Part shown: piece by piece, positions 6,300 through 9,286 of the stretch
How the letters are laid out: each line of letters begins with the position of its first letter
Numbering within the stretch: position 1 is the stretch's first letter
Source of the DNA: Kitasatospora phosalacinea
Lineage (GTDB): Bacteria; Actinomycetota; Actinomycetes; Streptomycetales; Streptomycetaceae
NCBI RefSeq assembly: GCF_000717185.1
Contig: NZ_JNYE01000161.1
Location: forward strand, 1-9,286
Length of the DNA stretch: 9,286 bases
Direction of reading: 5' to 3'
Program-made: the position numbers and the translations under genes
Notes under the pieces: model-generated
What the model saw: the letters and a program-made list of their open reading frames with translations, nothing else
Told to the model about the DNA's origin: nothing
Database searches by the model: none

Positions 6300-7271
6300 C
6301 TACTTGCCGTTCTGGTCGGGGTCGGCGGCGAAGGTGATCACGCCGAGGTAGCCGTCGCCGTCCTCGGTGACCTTCAGCAGCATGGACGGCCGGTAGATGC
6401 TGTCGCCGTCGTTGAAGGTGTCGCGGCCGGTGTGCGTGCTGTACGGCGCCTTGGCGAACACCGCGGTGTTCAGCGCCTCGTCCATCATCACCTGGGTGGT
6501 GAGGGTGCGTTCGTCGTCGATGTGCACCATCGCGTGGACGTGCACGGTGCGGCCCGAGTACCAGCCCGGCCAGACGGTGGTGAACTCGACGACGCCGTCC
6601 TGGTCGGTGACCTGGGCGCCGCGCAGGTAGCGCTTGTCGTCCTGCGGGGTCAGGTCGGCCGTGCCGTCGTTCGCGCCGCCGCCCGGGCCGCCGGACGGCG
6701 GGGTGCCACCGGGGCCGCCGGACGGCGGGGCGCCGGTCGGGGCGCCCGACGGGGGAGTGCCGCCGCCGGGGCCGCCGCCCGTGCCACCGCCGCCGCCGGT
6801 GGACAGCTGCTCGGCGCCCGAGTACGTGCCGGACGCGTCGCAGTGCCAGATCTCCACCACCGCGTTCGGGACGGCCCGGCAGGTCTCGCTGTCCTGCACC
6901 CGGACGGCCAGCCGCAGCCGCACGCCCTCGCGGTCCTCGCGGATGTCGCTGCGGATCTTGTCGGCGTCGAAGTAGTACGGGCCCTGGGTGGTCTGCGCGG
7001 TCAGCGTGCAGGTGTTGGCGTCCGCGAACAGGCCGGTCAGGTCCTCGGTGGCGGACGCCTGCGGGGAGATCGAGGCGTCCGCGCCCGTCGTGGTCCTCGC
7101 ACTGGTCGCGCCGCCGGAGCCGGAGCCGCCGCCGGAGCCCGAGCAGGCGGCCAGCAGCGCGCCGAGGCCGATGCTGCTGATGCCCGCCAGGGCGCGCCGA
7201 CGGCTGACCCGCCGTCCCTCGTCGTGGTCGTGGTCGTGGTCGTGCGCGGGGTGCTGCTGCTCGGCTGCCAT
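6300..7271 (-). CDS. exported intradiol ring-cleavage dioxygenase (Tat/lipoprotein)
   Basis: A 323-aa protein of the protocatechuate 3,4-/catechol 1,2-dioxygenase fold, which opens catechol-type aromatic rings between the hydroxyls using non-haem Fe(III). All four iron ligands can be placed: Tyr150 (W-H-C-D-A-S-G-T-Y), Tyr238 (P-G-W-Y), His244 and His246 (V-H-V-H). The T-Q-G-P-Y-Y motif at 95-100 precedes them. The N-terminus has a His/Asp-rich stretch (residues 7-17), a twin-arginine motif S-R-R-R-A-L (23-28), a hydrophobic helix and a lipobox L-L-A-A-C with Cys43, so it should be folded and loaded with iron inside, then exported by Tat and lipid-anchored outside. Residues 157-204 are a Gly/Pro/Ser insertion between the first Tyr ligand and the K-R-Y-L-R-G strand. 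Secreted Streptomyces relatives act on lignin-derived catechols; no carbohydrate-binding domain is present here. The substrate cannot be told from sequence. A purine-rich stretch (7278-7290) precedes the ATG. Confidence 0.9.
   Translation of the reverse strand: MAAEQQHPAHDHDHDHDEGRRVSRRRALAGISSIGLGALLAACSGSGGGSGSGGATSARTTTGADASISPQASATEDLTGLFADANTCTLTAQTTQGPYYFDADKIRSDIREDREGVRLRLAVRVQDSETCRAVPNAVVEIWHCDASGTYSGAEQLSTGGGGGTGGGPGGGTPPSGAPTGAPPSGGPGGTPPSGGPGGGANDGTADLTPQDDKRYLRGAQVTDQDGVVEFTTVWPGWYSGRTVHVHAMVHIDDERTLTTQVMMDEALNTAVFAKAPYSTHTGRDTFNDGDSIYRPSMLLKVTEDGDGYLGVITFAADPDQNGK
6685..6730. repeat. 19-bp direct repeat encoding Pro/Gly linker
   Basis: GGGCCGCCGGACGGCGGGG occurs at 6685-6703 and again exactly at 6712-6730, a 27-bp period. 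It encodes repeated T-P-P-S-G-G-P-G-G units in the dioxygenase linker, and the period is a multiple of three. Confidence 0.75.
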
Positions 7272-7299
7272 GGGTTTCCCGTCCCTTTCCGATCCCTTT

Positions 7300-7325
7300 G
7301 CCGTTGCGCGCAGCGTAGGAACGGC
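7300..7325 (-). promoter_or_regulatory. candidate promoter/operator of the dioxygenase gene
   Basis: On the minus strand TACGCT (7317-7312) could be a -10 about 40 bases before the ATG at 7271. It is enclosed by a 6-bp inverted repeat, GCCGTT (7300-7305) and AACGGC (7320-7325). The -35 region has no good match. The 100-bp gap to the upstream acyltransferase gene makes an independent promoter plausible. Confidence 0.3.
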
Positions 7326-7371
7326 AGATGAGCGCGGCCTTGGGAACGGATGAGAGCAGCGGTGCCCGGCG

Positions 7372-8127
7372 TCAGCGGGCGGCGCGGCGCTCGGCCTCCG
7401 CCTCGTCCTCGGCCTCCGCCTGCTCCAGGGTCGGCGCGCTGCCGCCCAGGTGCGCGGGCAGCCACCACTCGTCGTCCGGCCCGGACGGCTTGGCCGGGTA
7501 CTCGCGCTGCGCCCGGTCCAGCATCTCGGTCATCGCGGCGCGCAGCCGGCGGGTCACCATGACGGGCTTGTCGGTCGGGGCGAGGTGGATCGGCTCGCCG
7601 ATCATGATGGTCACCGGGACGTGGCGCTTGGTCAGCGTCTTCGGGTGGCCCTTGGTCCACAACTGCTGGGTGCCCCACAGGATCACCGGCAACAGCGGGG
7701 TGCCCGAGTCCGCGGCCATCCGGGCCGCGCCGGTCTTGAACTTCTTCAGCGTGAACGAACGGCTGATCGTGGCCTCCGGGAACACCCCGACCACCTCGCC
7801 CTCGCGCAGCGCCTTCACCGCCGCCTCGTACGCGGGCTGGCCGTCGGTGCGGTCCACCGGGATGTGCTTCATGCCGCGCATCAGCGGGCCGGACACCTTG
7901 TGCCGGAACACGTCGTCCTTGGCCATGAAGCGGGTCTTGCGGCGGGCCACCCGGTACGCGCCGAAGCCCGCGAAGATGAAGTCCAGGTAGCTGATGTGGT
8001 TGCTGACCAGGACGGCGCCGCCGGTGGCGGGGACGTGCTCGGCGCCGACGATGGAGATCCTCAGGTCCAGCGCCTTGAAGGCGGCCAGTGCGGTGCGGAT
8101 CACCGGCGGGTACACGAACTCAGCCAC
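7372..8127 (-). CDS. lysophospholipid acyltransferase (1-acyl-sn-glycerol-3-phosphate acyltransferase family)
   Basis: A 251-aa PlsC-type acyltransferase that would transfer a fatty acyl chain to a lysophosphatidate-like acceptor at the inner face of the membrane. From GTG 8127 (VAEFVYPPVIRTALAAFKAL), the N-terminal hydrophobic region leads to the catalytic H-X4-D motif (S-N-H-I-S-Y-L-D-F, His44 and Asp49). Then come M-R-G-M-K-H-I-P-V-D-R at about 83-93 and the substrate-binding motif F-P-E-A-T-I-S at 116-122, where the usual Gly of FPEGT is Ala. L-L-P-V-I-L follows at 145-150. The last 20 residues are Glu/Ala-rich and non-conserved. GTG 8127 is chosen because AGGG lies six bases upstream and the protein then begins at the family's usual point. 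An in-frame GTG at 8256 would add a low-complexity Pro/Arg extension. Its place near etfB fits a lipid-metabolism setting. It may be co-transcribed with the dioxygenase 100 bp downstream. Confidence 0.9.
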   Translation of the reverse strand: MAEFVYPPVIRTALAAFKALDLRISIVGAEHVPATGGAVLVSNHISYLDFIFAGFGAYRVARRKTRFMAKDDVFRHKVSGPLMRGMKHIPVDRTDGQPAYEAAVKALREGEVVGVFPEATISRSFTLKKFKTGAARMAADSGTPLLPVILWGTQQLWTKGHPKTLTKRHVPVTIMIGEPIHLAPTDKPVMVTRRLRAAMTEMLDRAQREYPAKPSGPDDEWWLPAHLGGSAPTLEQAEAEDEAEAERRAAR

Positions 8128-8449
8128 GGTCAGCCCTACTTCCCACGGGCCAAGCGCCCGGTCCGGCGGTACCCGGGCCGTGGTGGCTGGCCGAGGGGTC
8201 GCGGCACGCCGCGGCGGCCACGGGTGTTTCCCCCCGATGATCCCCCGAAGGGGCACGGTCTGTCACGCCCGCGAGGGGACGGGGAGGCGACCCTCACACC
8301 GGGAACCCTCCGGCGGGACGGGGCCTTTGCGGGGGCGGGGGCCCGGACGCGCTCGAGGAGCAGGCGGAACGCGCAGCCCGGGCGGTGGTCGGAGGCGGCG
8401 CTCAGCAGGGCGGCCGCCGGGGCCGGGACGGGTTTGTCACACTGGGCGG
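8128..8449. other. divergent intergenic region, no convincing gene
   Basis: This 322-bp spacer lies between the acyltransferase start (minus) and the thioredoxin-like gene (plus). Frames through it are open on both strands but give only Pro/Arg/Ala low-complexity peptides. It holds a short CCCC-GAA-GGGG hairpin (8243-8253) and two similar elements, GGTCTGTCACGC (8257-8268) and GGTTTGTCACAC (8431-8442). The second ends just before the GTG at 8450, where CACACT sits six bases upstream as a poor leaderless -10. Promoters for both flanking genes must lie here, but I cannot place a strong one. Confidence 0.5.
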
Positions 8450-8501
8450 GTGACCGGGCCGGTGGCGTGTCCGGCGGTGCCGGCCGCGGTCGGCGGGTGC
8501 G

Positions 8502-8858
8502 GTGCGCGAGGCGCGGGACGGGAGGCGGCGGGTGCGGGACGGCGGCGGTGCGGTGCGGTTGTCGGCGGCGGAGCTGGGGGCGCCGCTGGGGGAGCGGGCG
8601 ACGCTGGTGCAGTTCTCGACCTCGTTCTGCCAGCCGTGCCGGGCGACCCGGCGGACGCTGGCGGAGGTGGCGGGGATGGTCGCGGGCGTCGCGCACGTGG
8701 AGGTGGACGCCGAGTCGCAGCTGGAGCTGGTGCGGCGGCTGGAGGTGCTGCGGACGCCGACCGTGCTGGTGCTGGACGCGTCCGGCCGGGTGGTGCGGCG
8801 GGCGGCGGGGCAGCCGCGGAGGGCGGACGTGATCGCGGCGCTGGGCGAGGCCGTCTGA
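8502..8858 (+). CDS. thioredoxin-like protein, possibly missing its membrane anchor
   Basis: A 118-aa single thioredoxin fold. The active site is F-C-Q-P-C-R (Cys43 and Cys46; Gln instead of the usual Gly in CGPC). The cis-proline loop is R-T-P-T with Pro86, followed by V-L-V-L-D-A-S-G-R-V-V and a final G-Q-P-R-R-A-D-V-I-A-A-L helix. It would act as a thiol-disulfide reductant or oxidoreductase. From memory, Streptomyces relatives begin with a short membrane anchor (MTGL-type N-terminus). A matching start, GTG 8450 reading V-T-G-P-V-A-C-P-A-V-P-A-A, exists upstream but in another frame, and an in-frame TGA (8451-8453) blocks extension. From GTG 8502 the protein starts with an Arg-rich stretch and no anchor, and no Shine-Dalgarno is evident. 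So it is either a soluble short form or a gene with a frameshifted 5' end. Confidence 0.8.
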   Translation: MREARDGRRRVRDGGGAVRLSAAELGAPLGERATLVQFSTSFCQPCRATRRTLAEVAGMVAGVAHVEVDAESQLELVRRLEVLRTPTVLVLDASGRVVRRAAGQPRRADVIAALGEAV

Positions 8859-8867
8859 GCCGGTCCC

Positions 8868-8886
8868 GGGGCTGGTCGCGGGCCCC
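8868..8886 (+). terminator. weak candidate hairpin after the thioredoxin-like gene
   Basis: GGGGC and GCCCC pair around a 9-nt loop, starting 10 bp after the TGA. There is no T-tract. Such GC hairpins are abundant by chance in this genome, so this is only a suggestion. Confidence 0.2.
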
Positions 8887-9017
8887 GTCGTGGTGGGCGC
8901 GCGCGTTCAATCTCACAGCGGATCTGGTGCGGAGTCAGGTGGCAGCCGGGTCGGGCTGGGGCAGGATGGGCCGGAGGCGGCTGCGTGGTGTCGGGCCGGG
9001 GTCGCGGGCAGCGTAAG

Positions 9018-9049
9018 CTACTGGCGAGTAGTGACGGCTGGACTACTCG
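9018..9049. promoter_or_regulatory. palindromic operator cluster upstream of etfB
   Basis: CTACT-GGCG-AGTAG (9018-9031) is a perfect 5-bp inverted repeat. CGAGTAGT (9025-9032) and ACTACTCG (9042-9049) form a second perfect 8-bp inverted repeat with a 9-bp spacer, sharing the middle half-site. Three related half-sites thus surround the -35 of the etfB promoter. TACT...AGTA palindromes resemble TetR-type operators, and a fatty-acid-responsive repressor would suit an ETF gene; the regulator's identity is inference. Confidence 0.55.
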
Positions 9050-9059
9050 TGGGTATGCT
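9031..9059 (+). promoter_or_regulatory. etfB: probable etfB promoter
   Basis: GTGACG (9031-9036, one mismatch to TTGACG) and TATGCT (9054-9059) are separated by exactly 17 bp, a good HrdB-type promoter. Transcription would begin near 9066, leaving a leader of about 125 nt. The -35 and spacer are covered by the palindromes at 9018-9049. Confidence 0.65.
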
Positions 9060-9060
9060 G

Positions 9061-9086
9061 CCGGGGAGCCCCGGAGGGGCACCTCC
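9061..9086 (+). promoter_or_regulatory. mutually exclusive hairpins in the etfB leader
   Basis: Three short stems overlap here: CCGGGG-AG-CCCCGG (9061-9074), GCCCC-GGA-GGGGC (9068-9080) and GGAGG-GGCA-CCTCC (9073-9086). Only some can form at once. They sit at the very 5' end of the predicted transcript and could affect RNA stability or attenuation, but GC-rich leaders form such stems easily. Confidence 0.3.
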
Positions 9087-9178
9087 GCGCGCCGCTCGGG
9101 CCGCGGGCCCCGTGCGTGGGCCGAGGATCGCTCGGGACGCGCGGACAGCCGCCGCAGCCGCCGGATCGGACCAGTAAC

Positions 9179-9183
9179 AGGAG
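9179..9183 (+). promoter_or_regulatory. etfB: ribosome binding site of etfB
   Basis: AGGAG eight bases before GTG 9192, within a longer AGGAGAG stretch. It is one of the strongest Shine-Dalgarno matches in the window and fixes the start. Confidence 0.8.
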
Positions 9184-9191
9184 AGCAGGCC

Positions 9192-9286
9192 GTGAGCTTG
9201 AGGATCGTTGTCTGTGTGAAGTACGTGCCCGACGCGACCGGTGACCGTCGCTTCGCGGACGATGCCACCACCGACCGGGAGGGCGT
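9192..9286 (+). CDS. etfB: electron transfer flavoprotein subunit beta, N-terminal part
   Basis: The first 31 codons, running off the right edge, read V-S-L-R-I-V-V-C-V-K-Y-V-P-D-A-T-G-D-R-R-F-A-D-D. The I-V-V-C-V-K-x-V-P-D start is the hallmark beta-strand and loop of EtfB, which binds AMP and pairs with FAD-bearing EtfA. The heterodimer carries electrons from acyl-CoA and other dehydrogenases to the respiratory chain in the cytoplasm. The subunit is normally about 260 aa, so roughly 90 percent lies outside the window; etfA usually follows. GTG 9192 is supported by a strong ribosome binding site and by the family's usual N-terminus. A promoter about 130 bp upstream with overlapping palindromes suggests regulated expression. 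Confidence 0.92.
   Translation, partial: MSLRIVVCVKYVPDATGDRRFADDATTDREG

Larger units (their letters stand above)
8859..9191. other. intergenic region between the thioredoxin-like gene and etfB
   Basis: A 333-bp region. Its left part holds a possible weak terminator hairpin (8868-8886) and otherwise only GC-rich sequence of no recognised type up to about 9015. Its right part holds the etfB operator, promoter and structured leader, listed separately. A plus-strand open frame crosses it (GTG 8890 to TAA 9177), but it runs through the promoter and has no family resemblance, so it is not called as a gene. Confidence 0.6.

Noticed and set aside
8128..8256. N-terminal extension of the acyltransferase to GTG 8256
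   Set aside because: The 43 extra residues are Pro/Arg/Ala low complexity. GTG 8127 has a good ribosome binding site and gives the usual family start.
8890..9177. Plus-strand frame of 95 codons before etfB
   Set aside because: It spans the etfB promoter and operator, lacks a ribosome binding site and has no family resemblance. Only a possible 21-codon 3' portion is kept, as a low-interest leader observation.
8402..9271. Minus-strand frame of 289 codons across the thioredoxin-like gene and etfB start
   Set aside because: It is Arg/Ser/Pro-rich without motifs and opposes two recognisable plus-strand genes and a promoter.
1..9286. CRISPR arrays, tRNA or rRNA genes, insertion sequences, attachment sites
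   Set aside because: I looked for regularly spaced repeats, cloverleaf arms, transposase motifs and terminal inverted repeats and saw none. The only repeats are short tandem units inside or between genes.

Overview
The window is very GC-rich, uses GTG starts freely, has G/C-biased third codon positions and shows long spurious antisense open frames. Together with the gene content this points to a Streptomyces or close relative (for example Kitasatospora) chromosome. The etfB, lysophospholipid acyltransferase and thioredoxin-like cluster at the right-hand end is a typical Streptomyces housekeeping neighbourhood; that comes from memory and no search was run.

Layout. Positions 1-252 (minus) hold the N-terminal 84 codons of an unrecognised protein. 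Positions 283-864 (minus) encode an AhpD/carboxymuconolactone-decarboxylase-type CxxC peroxidase, divergent from a MarR-family regulator (945/936-1463, plus). A near-perfect inverted repeat and back-to-back -10 elements lie between them, which is the usual redox-sensor arrangement. Positions 1543-6254 (plus) hold a tightly coupled two-gene unit. The first gene encodes a 172-aa protein with a hydrophobic N-terminus. The second encodes a 1398-aa STAND/NLR-like P-loop NTPase with TPR-like repeats and a C-terminal beta-propeller. The two open frames overlap as GTGA.

Positions 6300-7271 (minus) encode an exported, probably Tat/lipoprotein, intradiol ring-cleavage dioxygenase. It converges on the NTPase gene across a short G-quadruplex-capable tandem repeat. 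Positions 7372-8127 (minus) encode a lysophospholipid acyltransferase. A 322-bp divergent spacer separates it from a thioredoxin-like gene (8502-8858, possibly originally from 8450), whose N-terminal membrane anchor seems to be lost or out of frame. The window ends in the first 31 codons of etfB (from 9192), which has a clear promoter, an overlapping palindromic operator and a structured leader of about 125 nt.

How the genes work together. The AhpD-like/MarR pair looks like a self-contained oxidative-stress or electrophile-response module. The most interesting part is the 1543-6254 pair. The C-terminal part of the small protein and the extreme N-terminus of the NTPase carry a matching short module (R-[VL]-E-Q followed by A-Y-G-A-[LI]-G and a beta-prone stretch). 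An adjacent effector and NLR sharing such a motif is the layout described for bacterial amyloid-signalling (BASS-type) NLR cell-death or defence systems. I propose that as the candidate undescribed system; the motif is visible in the sequence, the function is inference.
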